Part shown: in pieces, positions 15,142 through 24,300 of the stretch
Layout: every line of letters begins with the position of its first letter
Numbering within the stretch: the first letter of the stretch is position 1
Assembly: GCA_035258565.1 (NCBI GenBank)
Contig: DATFXF010000306.1
Location: forward strand, 1-26,032
Origin: DATFXF01 sp035258565
GTDB lineage: Bacteria > Acidobacteriota > Terriglobia > Acidiferrales > UBA7541
DNA: 26,032 bases
Direction: 5' to 3'
Notes under the pieces: model-generated
What the model was told of the DNA's origin: nothing
Seen by the model: the letters and a program-made list of their open reading frames with translations, nothing else
Database searches by the model: none
Position numbers and translations under genes: made by a program

Positions 15142-17766
15142 ATGTCGGCCGCGAACCCAGAGAAGCTCTTCCTGATCGACGCGATGGGCTACATCTTTCG
15201 CGCCTACCACGCGCCGATGGACCGTCTCCGCAGCCCGCAGGGCGTGCCGACGAAAGTGCCCTACGTCTTCGCCAACATGCTCCGACGGCTGCTCGAGGAC
15301 TGGAAGCCCGACTACCTTGCCGTCGTGTTCGATGTGGCGGCGCCGACCTTCCGCGACAAGCTCTTCGCCGAGTACAAGGCCACGCGGCCACCCATGCCCG
15401 AGGATCTCTCCGAGCAGTTGCCGTATGTGCGGCGCCTGTGCGGTGCGATGTGCCTCCCGATCCTCGAATACGAAGGCTACGAGGCCGACGATGTGATCGG
15501 CGCACTGGCCCGCCAGGCCGCCGAGAAGGGCCTCGAGGTGTACATCGTCACCAGCGATAAAGACATGCTCCAACTGGTCGGCGACCACGTCCGGGTGCTG
15601 ATCCCCACCAAGGACGATCTGGTCGTGGACGACGCCAAGGTCGAAGAACTGCTCGGCGTAAGACCCGAAAAGGTACCCGACGTGATGGCACTCATGGGCG
15701 ATTCGATTGATAACATCCCCGGTGCCAAGGGCATCGGGGACAAGGGCGCGCGTGAGTTGATCCAGCGGTTTGGCTCTGCAGAAGCCGCTCTCGAGCATGC
15801 CCAGGAAGTCGAGAGCAAGCGCTACCGAGAGGCCCTGCTCGAATCGCGCGAGCAGGTGCTGCTCTCCAAGCAGCTGGCCACGATCTCGACCGACGTTCCG
15901 GTCCCGCTCGAATTGGAGGCCCTGCGCCGGCGCGCGCCGGACCTGGAGGCGCTGCGCGCGCTCTATGCCGAGCTGGGCTTTACTTCTCTGCTGCGCGACC
16001 TGGCACCATCGTCTGCCGCTGCAGCTGCCGCCCAGCGCACCGACTACGCGCAGCTCGAATCGCCACAGGCCGTGCATGACTTTCTCGCCTCGCTCGGGCG
16101 TGAGCAGGAGGTTGCCCTGTGGCTCGACCTGGCCTCCGGAGAACGCGAAGCGGAGGGCTTCGGCAGCCGCCCGGTGGCCATGGAGCTTTCGCCGCAGCCG
16201 GGAGTGGCGCGCACGGCGTGGCTCGATGAAAAAGGAGAGACGCTGGCGGCTCTCCGCTCCTGGCTTGCGAACCCCGAGCGCCCGAAGATTGTCCATGACC
16301 CCAAGCTCGTCCACCTGCTGGCATTTGGCCCTGGCGAGGGCCGCGTGGCGGGCCTGCGGCATGCGACGATGCTCTATTCCTACTTGCTCCAGCCGACCAC
16401 GGCCAAGCACGATCTGGGCGAACTCGTCCTGCGCCACCTGAGCGTGAGCCTATCGGGCGTGGCTGGCGAACGCGCGGATTACCTCCAGCGAGTCGTGCCC
16501 TTGCTGCGCGCCGAAGTCGAAGGTCGCGGCCTTGGGGAGGTGTACGAAAGAATTGATCTGCCGCTGGCTCCCATCCTTGCGGCGATGGAGCGGCACGGCG
16601 TGCGCGTGGACCCGGACGCGCTCGCGGTGATGTCGATCGCGATGCAGCGCGAAGTGCGCAATCTCGAACGGCGCATCTGGGAGCTCGCTGGCACGGAGTT
16701 CAACATCAATTCGCCGCCCCAGCTCGCGGAGATCCTCTTCGACAAGCTCAATCTCGAGACGGCTTCGCGCCGCGGCCGCTCGAAGTCGCGTTCGACGGCC
16801 GCCGACGTGCTCGAAGAGCTCGCGCTGCTGCACCAGCTGCCGCGCAAAGTGCTCGAATACCGCGAGGTCGCTAAGCTCAAGTCCACTTACGTGGACTCGC
16901 TGCCGAGGCTGATCCACCCGAGTACGGGCCGGCTGCATACCAGCTTCAGCCAGACCGGCACGGCAACCGGCCGGCTGAGCTCCTCCGACCCCAACTTGCA
17001 GAACATTCCCGTGCGCACCGAGCTTGGCCGGCAGATCCGCGCCGCGTTTGTGGCCGGGCCGCGCTGGAAACTGCTCTCCGCGGACTACTCGCAGATCGAG
17101 CTGCGCATCCTGGCCCACTTCTCCGAAGACCCCGTGCTGATCGAGGCCTTCCGCCAGGGCGAAGACATCCATGCGCGTACGGCGCAGGAGGTGTTCGGCG
17201 CGAGTGCCGGGTCGAAATCTGCCGAGCATCGTCGCGCCGCCAAGGTGATCAACTTCGGCATCATCTACGGTCTTTCGCCCTTCGGACTGGCGCAGCAGCT
17301 CGGCATCGATCAGAAGGAAGCGGCGCAGTTCATCGCTGCGTATTTCGAGCGCTACCGCGGCGTGAAGGAGTACCTCAATGGCTCGCTCGCCGAAGTCCGC
17401 AAGAGCGGCTTCACGCGAACACTTTTCGGCCGCATCCGGCCCATCCCGGAGATCAACTCGCCGCTGCCAAACCTGCGCAGCTTAGCCGAGCGCACCGCTC
17501 TCAACACGCCTTTACAGGGCACCGCCGCCGATCTGATCAAGCTGGCCATGATTGAAATCGGGCGGCAGCTCGAGGCCAAACGCCTGCAAACGAAGATGAT
17601 CTTGCAGGTCCACGATGAGCTGCTCTTCGAGGTCCCGCTTGACGAGCTCGACCGCGTTCGGGCGCTGGTGAAGCCGGCGATGGAGAACGTCTACGCGCTC
17701 CGCGTGCCCTTGCAAGTGGACCTCAGGACCGGAAGAAATTGGCGCGACCTCCAGGTTGTGACGTAG
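15142..17766 (+). CDS. polA: DNA polymerase I
   Basis: The protein has 874 residues and three domains. Residues 1-290 are the 5'-3' (flap) exonuclease: FLIDAMGYIFRAYHAP, YEADDVIGALA, VTSDKDMLQLV and GDSIDNIPGAKGIGDKGA, all with metal-binding acidic residues. Residues about 300-470 correspond to the 3'-5' proofreading domain, but it looks dead: the DxE of Exo I is replaced by WLDLASGE-type sequence, and the Exo II aspartate before TMLYSYLLQP is histidine (about His407). The polymerase domain carries motif A SADYSQIELRI (from about 645), motif B RRAAKVINFGIIYG (from about 697) and motif C LQVHDELLFEV (around 820), all intact. It should repair and process Okazaki fragments without proofreading, as in Taq. 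The start is the ATG at 15142; the upstream TTG adds nothing conserved. Confidence 0.97.
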   Translation: MSAANPEKLFLIDAMGYIFRAYHAPMDRLRSPQGVPTKVPYVFANMLRRLLEDWKPDYLAVVFDVAAPTFRDKLFAEYKATRPPMPEDLSEQLPYVRRLCGAMCLPILEYEGYEADDVIGALARQAAEKGLEVYIVTSDKDMLQLVGDHVRVLIPTKDDLVVDDAKVEELLGVRPEKVPDVMALMGDSIDNIPGAKGIGDKGARELIQRFGSAEAALEHAQEVESKRYREALLESREQVLLSKQLATISTDVPVPLELEALRRRAPDLEALRALYAELGFTSLLRDLAPSSAAAAAAQRTDYAQLESPQAVHDFLASLGREQEVALWLDLASGEREAEGFGSRPVAMELSPQPGVARTAWLDEKGETLAALRSWLANPERPKIVHDPKLVHLLAFGPGEGRVAGLRHATMLYSYLLQPTTAKHDLGELVLRHLSVSLSGVAGERADYLQRVVPLLRAEVEGRGLGEVYERIDLPLAPILAAMERHGVRVDPDALAVMSIAMQREVRNLERRIWELAGTEFNINSPPQLAEILFDKLNLETASRRGRSKSRSTAADVLEELALLHQLPRKVLEYREVAKLKSTYVDSLPRLIHPSTGRLHTSFSQTGTATGRLSSSDPNLQNIPVRTELGRQIRAAFVAGPRWKLLSADYSQIELRILAHFSEDPVLIEAFRQGEDIHARTAQEVFGASAGSKSAEHRRAAKVINFGIIYGLSPFGLAQQLGIDQKEAAQFIAAYFERYRGVKEYLNGSLAEVRKSGFTRTLFGRIRPIPEINSPLPNLRSLAERTALNTPLQGTAADLIKLAMIEIGRQLEAKRLQTKMILQVHDELLFEVPLDELDRVRALVKPAMENVYALRVPLQVDLRTGRNWRDLQVVT

Positions 17767-17831
17767 AATGGTAGGCAACGCGTTCTCTTCCGGGAATCGC
17801 TGCTCGGTGGCCTTGCGCGCCGGAGGTGGTC

Positions 17832-18275
17832 ATGCGCGGAACGGCTGCGGTGGTCGCGCTGCTCTTGTGGGGCAACCTGGCAACTCTTTCCGAGGCAGAG
17901 CAGGAGGCGGCGAAGGAGACGGCCGAGTTTAGGATTCCTCCCGAAGAGGCCAGCCGCCAGAATCCCACCAAGCCGACTCCGACCTCGATTGCGCTGGGAA
18001 AGAAAATCTACGGCTTCGACTGCGCCATGTGCCATGGCAAGGACGGCGACGGCAAAGGCGATTTGGCCGACTCGATGGGGCTCAAGCTGCGCGATTACCG
18101 CGACCCCGCAACGCTGAAGGGCCTGACTGACGGCGAGCTCTACTACCTCCTCGCCAAGGGCAAGGGAAAAATGCCGGGCGACGAAGACCGCATGAAGCCC
18201 GAGCAGCGCTGGAACCTGATCAATTACCTACGTTCGCTCGCGAAGAAGACGCCGTCAGCTCCGGCCAAGCCATAA
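17832..18275 (+). CDS. Secreted monoheme c-type cytochrome
   Basis: This encodes 147 residues with an N-terminal hydrophobic signal (AAVVALLLWGNLATL). A single heme-attachment motif CAMCH lies at residues 64-68, and the probable axial methionine is in KGKMPGDEDRM. The region YGFDCAMCHGKDGDGKGDLA and the closing WNLINYLRSL are typical of class I cytochrome c domains. It should carry electrons in the periplasm. The ATG at 17832 has GGAGG six bases upstream. The C-terminal tail is proline- and lysine-rich (KKTPSAPAKP). It follows polA by 65 bases and precedes the rhodanese gene by 147. The partner oxidase or reductase is not evident, although a dead di-heme oxidoreductase gene lies 0.8 kb downstream. 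Confidence 0.92.
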   Translation: MRGTAAVVALLLWGNLATLSEAEQEAAKETAEFRIPPEEASRQNPTKPTPTSIALGKKIYGFDCAMCHGKDGDGKGDLADSMGLKLRDYRDPATLKGLTDGELYYLLAKGKGKMPGDEDRMKPEQRWNLINYLRSLAKKTPSAPAKP

Positions 18276-18422
18276 GCATTCGTTCACCGTGTACTCCTTG
18301 CCTTGGGCCTCAGACCCCTTCCACGTCTTGACTCTCGGACTGGCAGTTTACTGGCCTCCGTAGTCTGCTATTCTCTGTCTCTCGGGATCGCCATGCCCGC
18401 AGTGGCCTCCGGAGGTTTGGCC

Positions 18423-18794
18423 ATGAAGCACTCGCCCGCATTCTTGAAACTGGTCGAAGACGCCAAGATGCGCATCCGCGAAACAGATATTCACAAAGTG
18501 AAAGAACGGCTCGATGCCGGTGACAGGTTCATTCTGGTGGACGTGCGCGAGGAAAGCGAATGGGCGCGCGGCCACCTGCCGGGCGCCATTCATCTTGGCA
18601 AGGGCATCATCGAGCGCGATATCGAACAGCGCGTCCCGGACAAGAGCGAGCCGCTTGTGCTCTATTGCGGTGGGGGGTTCCGCTCAGCGCTCGCCGCCGA
18701 GAACCTCAAGAAGATGGGCTACACGAACGTCCTCTCGATGGACGGCGGCTGGCGCGGCTGGACCGAAGCCGGCTACCCCACCGCCAAAGACTAG
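18423..18794 (+). CDS. Rhodanese-domain protein
   Basis: This is a single rhodanese domain of 123 residues. The N-terminal LVDVREESEWARGHLPGAIH block and the active-site loop LYCGGGFRSALAA with the persulfide cysteine at Cys82 are clear; MDGGWRGWTEAGYP closes the domain. It probably carries sulfane sulfur, but the donor and acceptor are unknown. The start at 18423 is favoured by GGAGG eight bases upstream and by the MKHSPAFLKLVEDA opening I recall in relatives. The frame is open to 18303 upstream, and a hydrophobic run there (SLLASVVCYSLSLGIAM) could mimic a signal peptide, so an exported longer form cannot be wholly excluded. It follows the cytochrome c gene on the same strand. Confidence 0.9.
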   Translation: MKHSPAFLKLVEDAKMRIRETDIHKVKERLDAGDRFILVDVREESEWARGHLPGAIHLGKGIIERDIEQRVPDKSEPLVLYCGGGFRSALAAENLKKMGYTNVLSMDGGWRGWTEAGYPTAKD

Positions 18795-18996
18795 CACTTC
18801 CTCTCCGAACTGAACGCGGTACGCCTGGACGAGCCCGGTCCTCTCTGAACACTTGCGCAGGTAGGCGGGTGCCGCGTAAACCTGAGCGGTCGAAGGTATG
18901 ACCCTGATCACGGAAGGCCAGCTGGCCTGGCCAGGCCCGCGGGTCCTGTCCCAAGACGGTTCTCTTGGACAGCAGACTTCCTTCTCCCACGGCCAT
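18706..18996 (-). CDS. Possible small ORF of unknown function with a strong ribosome site
   Basis: The ATG at 18996 is preceded by AGGGAGGAGACT, one of the best ribosome sites in the window. It opens a 96-codon frame beginning MAVGEGSLLSKRTVLGQ. The last 30 codons run antisense through the rhodanese 3' end, which is unlikely for a real gene. In the next minus frame the sequence QVYAAPAYLRKCSERTGLV reads more like protein, so this may be a short gene with a frameshift. I recognise no domain. The 18795-19082 gap contains nothing else convincing beyond a nested palindrome. Confidence 0.25.
   Translation of the reverse strand: MAVGEGSLLSKRTVLGQDPRAWPGQLAFRDQGHTFDRSGLRGTRLPAQVFREDRARPGVPRSVRRGSASLWRWGSRLRSSRASRRPSRGRSCSPSS
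18916..18937. repeat. Two overlapping perfect palindromes
   Basis: GGCCAGCTGGCC (18916-18927, 12 bp) and GGCCTGGCCAGGCC (18924-18937, 14 bp) are both perfectly self-complementary and share four bases. They lie between the rhodanese gene and the dead di-heme oxidoreductase gene. Possible roles are a transcription-ending stem for the rhodanese transcript or a protein-binding site. No T-run follows. Confidence 0.5.
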
Positions 18997-19082
18997 AGTC
19001 TCCTCCCTTAGCTCAAAGAACAATCAGGCCTGGGGATGGGGTTCTCGACGCATTGTCTTGGCCCTAGAGTGGAGGGACCAAA

Positions 19083-20218
19083 ATGGACAAGACTTCGCGA
19101 CTCCTCGTTGTTCACTGGCGTCTTCATAACCGCGACTGTCTTCAGCTTCGATAATACCGCCACCGAGGCTCCTGCAGCGTTCGACGGGAAAACAAATGAT
19201 GCCGTAACGCAAGACGCATACAACATGGCACAAATGCAGTTCGATCAAGTCGAAGACCTGAAGGACGGGTTGGGGCCCGTCTATAACGCTCAGCCGTGCC
19301 GCGAATGCCATCAGAGCATCGCGGATGGCGGCGCAAGCCAAATTCGGGAGCTCCGCGCCGGGCACAGAGATGCTGCCGGCAGTTTCGTTGGCCCAGTTGT
19401 ACCGATCGGCAACAGCTCCATGGTGATCGGGCCCCGATCGCTCATCAATCAGCGTGCCATCTGCGCTGAAGCGGCCGAGCATGTGCCGGCCTTGGAGTAC
19501 GTCCGCACGCTGCGCATGTCACTCAGCACCTTGGGCGACGGCTTTGTCGAAGCGGTGCCTGATGAGGAGCTGATCGAGATTGCCAAAAAGCAACAGCTTG
19601 ACTCCGGCGGAGTAATCCACGGGCAGGTTCTCTACGTAGATGTTCTCGAAGCAGCTCCGGTCACGAAGCGCGTCGGGCGAAGTCACCACGCTGTGCAATT
19701 CGCAGGGCATTGCGGAGCCAAATAACACCTCCGATGACATCGACCAGTTCGCGACGTTTATGCGCGCGACCAAAGCGCCCCCGCGGGATCTGGAGCGCGC
19801 AGGCACCATGGCCGCGCTGCAGGGTTCCGATATTTTTGACGACATTGGTTGCGCAAGCTGCCACGTCCGCACACTGGTGACCGCTCCCGCGGGAACATCG
19901 TTGAATGGTGGCAAGTTCACCCTCCCCCCGGCACTAGGGAGCAAGATTTTCCACCCCTTCAGCGATTTCTTGTTGCATGACGTGGGAACCGGCGACGGCA
20001 TTGTCTAGAATGGTGGTCAAGGGGACGGCGAACAAGCTCCGCACCCGCCGCTCTGGGGCGTGCGCACGCGCCCGGAACTCATGCACGATGGCCCCTCGCT
20101 GACTTTCTATGATGCGATCGTGCGCCACGGTGGCGAGGCGACTTACGTCATCGAGAACTTCCGGGGACTGAGCGAGGCCCAGAAACACGAACTCATCGCC
20201 TTCCTCAAATCCCTCTAG
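19083..20218 (+). pseudogene. Di-heme c-type oxidoreductase (DUF1111/thiol-oxidoreductase-like), multiply broken
   Basis: The ATG at 19083 has a strong ribosome site (GGAGGGACCAAA), but its frame stops after 23 codons. The hydrophobic signal (SLFTGVFITATVFSF) and body continue in a second frame, with DGLGPVYNAQPCRECHQSI (heme 1), RAGHRDAAGSFVGPV and LSTLGDGFVEAVPDEELI. Near 19640-19720 the frame changes again, and probably a stretch of the family sequence is missing. QGIAEPNNTSDDIDQFATFM, GCASCHVRTL (heme 2) and FLLHDVGTGDGIV follow. Then a TAG at 20006-20008 sits where I expect glutamine. After it, an extra G near 20022 and a missing C near 20044 cancel each other, giving PLWGVRTRPELMHDG and IENFRGLSEAQKHELIAFL to the stop at 20216-20218. 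Its product would have been a periplasmic electron-transfer enzyme. It is clearly non-functional. Confidence 0.82.
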
Positions 20219-20332
20219 GTTCTTCGCTCGGCTGGACAGGCCCCCGGTGTCAACTGGGTAGGTGCGCCTAGCGAACGACAGCAGAATCCTTAACCCACGC
20301 CAGGGCTATGCATGTCCTACAGCGCGGCCCAC

Positions 20333-20509
20333 CTATTCGTTGCGGATGGATGCCTTCACCTTAGCCACGAGCTCTGGCGGAATATCCGGAAACCCATGAT
20401 CCTTCCGGGCGTGCTCCCGAGCCTTTTCGAGGATCTCTTCCTCGGTAGCACCACGGGTCTCAAAATCGCAGTCAACACCAAGGTCCCTGCAACGCAGCAC
20501 TTTAGCCAT
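20333..20509 (-). CDS. DUF1059-family small protein
   Basis: This is a complete gene of 58 codons. The protein starts MAKVLRCRDLGVDCDFETRG, continues ATEEEILEKAREHARKDHGF and ends with PDIPPELVAKVKASIRNE. This matches the DUF1059 pattern: a 'C.D.G..C.F...G.T..E' beginning followed by an acidic-to-basic helix with H..HG-type spacing. Two cysteines (Cys7, Cys14) are kept. The ribosome site AGGAGGAAGCC directly before the ATG at 20509 is near-perfect. The function of the family is unknown; it is often seen as a stand-alone mini-protein. It is the last gene of the minus-strand group starting at the BNR protein and converges with the dead oxidoreductase gene. Standard length cut-offs could miss it. 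Confidence 0.88.
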   Translation of the reverse strand: MAKVLRCRDLGVDCDFETRGATEEEILEKAREHARKDHGFPDIPPELVAKVKASIRNE

Positions 20510-20763
20510 GGCTTCCTCCTGGCCTCGGACTTATGCGCTTCCATTTTGGGATACGGAGCGGCCAGGACGGTACACCCAACAGCCTCGTTCTTGCAACTTT
20601 CCGTCTCAACTTGCTCAACATGACGCCTCCGCAAGGGCGAGGATCCCTGGGGAATCGACCTTTAAGGAAGCATGGAAGGAGAGCTCGATAGGTTCGCCGA
20701 TTGAGTTCGAATTGGAAATCTGGGGTCTTGCCGGGCAACACTACAGAAGGAACAGAAGCTTCT

Positions 20764-21138
20764 TCACAACTGGTACTCTCTCATCGCTTGGCCGACCTTC
20801 TTCAGAGCCAGGGCCGGAAAGATATAGGCTCTCGCGTTGGCATCCCAGCGGTACCCCACGCGGAACCGCCAGAACTCTCCGGAACTCGTGGGCCATTCGA
20901 TCAGCAAATGAGGGTGCTTGGGGTCGATCTTCACAGAAAACTTCCCGGGATGGAAAGACCAGATCTTGCTCGGTGGCTCAGCGCTCTCTATGGTCAGCTT
21001 CCGCTGGATCCAACACCCCGGCGGGCCGAGAAGCCGATGGTCTAAACCCTCGTGCGGGCAGCCTTGTCCGGCCATCGGCAGAGTGAACAGCAGCGCGATG
21101 AGTGGCAGTAACAGCAGGATCCGCCAGAATGGGAACAT
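20764..21138 (-). CDS. Secreted hypothetical protein
   Basis: The frame encodes 124 residues. Residues 1-25 form a clear signal peptide (FWRILLLLPLIALLFTLPMAG). The mature part contains three cysteine-free aromatic strands after two early cysteines (GCPHEGLDHR and PPGCWIQRK), and a beta-rich run WSFHPGKFSVKIDPKHPHLL, EFWRFRVGYRWD, and RAYIFPALALKKVG. I do not recognise the family. The ATG at 21138 is chosen for AGGGG eight bases upstream and because it starts the signal peptide; an ATG at 21192 adds 18 residues without a ribosome site. It lies 170 bases downstream of the BNR gene on the same strand. The 20510-20763 gap before DUF1059 holds nothing I can identify. Confidence 0.6.
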   Translation of the reverse strand: MFPFWRILLLLPLIALLFTLPMAGQGCPHEGLDHRLLGPPGCWIQRKLTIESAEPPSKIWSFHPGKFSVKIDPKHPHLLIEWPTSSGEFWRFRVGYRWDANARAYIFPALALKKVGQAMREYQL

Positions 21139-21269
21139 CCCCGGGCCCCTGCGCACGTCCTGCGCACCATAGGACGACAACTGCACCGACATGTTCCATG
21201 GGCCGAAAGTCCCAAATACTCGAGTACGCTGGTTGTGGTAGTACCAAACCGGCGGCTAGCGGGCCGAGG

Positions 21270-21295
21270 GGTCGCTCCCACGCTCCTGGGCGACC
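21270..21295 (-). terminator. Hairpin downstream of the BNR/VPS10 gene
   Basis: GGTCGC (21270-21275) pairs with GCGACC (21290-21295), extended by CCA/TGG inside with one bulge. It begins about 16 bases after the stop of the large gene on the minus strand. There is no T-tract, so it is a stabilising stem or weak terminator at best. Confidence 0.3.
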
Positions 21296-21311
21296 GGACG
21301 AGTCCAATCGC

Positions 21312-24300
21312 TCAGGGAGTGGGCGAGAGAGTGATCGGGGGCAGGTTTACTTTTTTGAGTTGCTCGTTGAGCGCGGCGACATCGTGGGTTTGGAGCTCTT
21401 TCCAGCGTGCGAGCAATTCCCGCAAGGCTTGTTCCAGTTCACCATACGCGGCAACCGCCTGCGTGGTCGGCGTCCGATCGGCGCCATCCACTACGCTCAG
21501 CAGGCGGCCGAGCTCGAGATTCAACCGAGAGAGGGTTTCCCCCTCGATGCCGCGCGGCGCGAGACCAAAGACGGACGTTTCGGCCTTCCCTTCCAGCGCC
21601 TCGATCTTCTTGTCCAGAGCCGAGAGCGCTTCGGCAATTTCCGCCTGGCCAGCCCGCGTCCGGCGATCCTTCAATTGCGCGCGCAGCAAGTGGACCTGCT
21701 TCAGGGCCACGAAGTCCTCGTTCATCCCTTTGGAAATGCCGCTCTCGAGCGCGAACTGTTGCGTCAGACCCGTCGGCGGCGTCTTCACGCGTGGGTCCAT
21801 CTTCACGACCAGCGGCTGCGTGTAGGTTCTGCCGCCCACGGTCAGCTTGACCGTGTAGCGGCCCGCCAGAACCGCTGGCCCCAATGGATGCCGCGGGGTA
21901 TCCCGGTAGATCGCAGCAATCGGATAGTCGTGGGCGAGGGAATCTGGCTGAGGGTAGCGCAGGTCCCAGGTAAAGCGGTGCATGCCGGCCTCGGCCGAGA
22001 GTACTTCGGGCGGCCGCACCCAGTAGGTCGGGACATTCAATTCTTTTTCGATCGGCTCGGGCTGATCGGCGCTTGAAAAGCGCCGCACAAGCTTGCCTTC
22101 AGAATCAAGGATTTCGAGCGTCACGGGGCCCGTGGCAGCGGAACCCAAATAATAATCGAGGATCGCTCCGTCCGGTGGGTTCTTTCCCGCTGGCACCTCA
22201 GGCGGCAGCGGCGTGTCGGTGTTGCGATTCCAGCGAACACGAAGGGCCGCCTGCGGACGGTAGAGATAGACCTCCGCCTTGGCGATCTCTGCCGTGAGCT
22301 GGCGCAGCGGCGTGATGTCGTCGAGGATCCAGAACGAACGACCGTGCGTCGCTACGACCAGATCGTCCTCGTGGATCGCGAGGTCGCGCATGGAGGTGTG
22401 CGGTAGGTTGAGCTGGAGCGGCTGCCAGTCGTCTCCATCGTTGAATGAAACATAGACGGAGTTCTCGGTTCCGGCGAAAAGGAGCCCTTTCCGGACGGGA
22501 TCTTCCCGAACGACGTTCACCGGAGCGTTGTCCGGCAGGCCGTGCGCGGTCTTGCGCCAAGTCTTTCCGCCGTCGCGCGTGCGATAAATATAGGGATGGA
22601 GGTCGTCCAGGCGGAAGCGGTTGATAGCCGCATAAGCGACCGCGGGGTCGAAGCGTGACGCCTCGAGCACGGAAACTTTGCTCCACGGCGTCAGCTCCGG
22701 AGGGGTGACGTTGTGCCACGTCCTGGCACCGTCACGCGTCACGTGGATCAAGCCGTCGTCGGTGCCTACCCAGATCAGATTGGGGTCCTTAAACGACGGA
22801 GCGACCGCATAGATCACGCCGCGATGCTTTCCCTTCTCCGGGTCTTGGGCCGCGAAGATCCCCAGGCTCGTCGGCACTTCGTAATTCGCGCGCGTCAGAT
22901 CCGGGCTCACGACCTCCCAACTGTGGCCGCCGTTGGTCGTCTTGAACAGGACGCTCGAAGCGAAATACAAGGTATGCGGATCAAACGGAGAAATTACTGC
23001 GGGCTCCGTGCGCACGTAGCGGTACTTGCCACTGTGCACCGGCTCCGGCGAAATGTCCTGTACTTCGCCGGTCGCCTGGTTCGTACGCGTGATCTTTCCA
23101 CCGTAAAGGATATTCGGGTCGAGCGAATTGGGCGCGATGTAGCCATACTCTTCGACTCCCACCGAATGCCATTCGCGGAAGCTGATCTCGCCGTAGTCGC
23201 TGCGGCTCACCGTGCCAGCCGAGCCGCTCTCCTGCTGCGCGCCATAGACCCAGTAGGGGAACCGATGATCGGTGATCACGTGATAGAACTGCGCCGTGGG
23301 TTGGTTGTACCAGGAACTCCATGTCTCGCCGCCGTTCACGCTGATGGTGGCGCCCTGATCGCTGCTCAAGGCGATGATCTCGGGATTCTCCGGGTTGATC
23401 CAGATCCTCTGGTAGTCGTCTCCGCCAGGCGCTCCCTTGATGGCGGTGAAGGTGCGCCCGCCGTCGGTCGAACGATAGGTCGAAGTATTCGCGACGTAGA
23501 CCACGTCGGGATTGTCCGGTGCCACCGCGACACCCACGGCCCCGGGACCGCGCCCGGTGACGCGTCGTTCTTCGCTGACGCGCTCCCAGGACTGGCCCGC
23601 ATCGTCCGAACGGTAGAGGCCGCCTGATTTATCGGAACTCACCAGTGCGTAGACACGCTTTGGGCGGCTGGGTGCGACGCCCAGGCCGATGCGCCCCAAC
23701 CCCTCGGCCGTGGTGGGCAGGCCGCGCGTCAACTGGTGCCAACTGTCTCCTCCATCAGTGGATTTGAACAGCCCGCTGCCGGGCCCTTCAAACGATCCGC
23801 CCTCGCGAATCTCCCATGGCGGCTTCCGCGCGGCCCACAACGCGGCGTAGATCGTTTGCGGGTTCGATCGGTCGAATTCGAGATCGGCCGCGCCGGTGTT
23901 CTCGTCGCGATAGAGCACCTTCGACCAAGTCTGACCGCCGTCGGTCGAGCGGAAGACACCGCGCTCGGCGTTCGGCCCGAAGGGATGCCCGAGCACCGCG
24001 ACAAACACGCGGTTGGGATCTCGGGGATCGATCAGAATCTTCGTGATCTGCTGGCCATCGTGCAACCCGAAGTGCTGCCAGGTCTGCCCGCCGTCGATGG
24101 ACTTGTAGACGCCGTCTCCCACGGAGAGATCGGGCCGCTGCAGGCCTTCGCCGCTCCCCACGTAGATGATGTTGCGATTTGAAGGCGCTACGGCGATGGC
24201 TCCGACCGAACCCGTTGGCTGGCCATCGAATAGCGGAGTCCACACTTGCCCGTAGTCGCTCGTCTTCCACACCCCACCGTTCACCGCCGCCATATAGAAG

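Noticed and set aside
15127..16437. A 436-codon open frame on the minus strand
   Set aside because: It is antisense to the 5' nuclease domain of DNA polymerase I and carries no family signature.
21102..23627. Several 140-320-codon plus-strand frames
   Set aside because: All are antisense to the BNR/VPS10-like gene, whose repeats and signal peptide are unmistakable.
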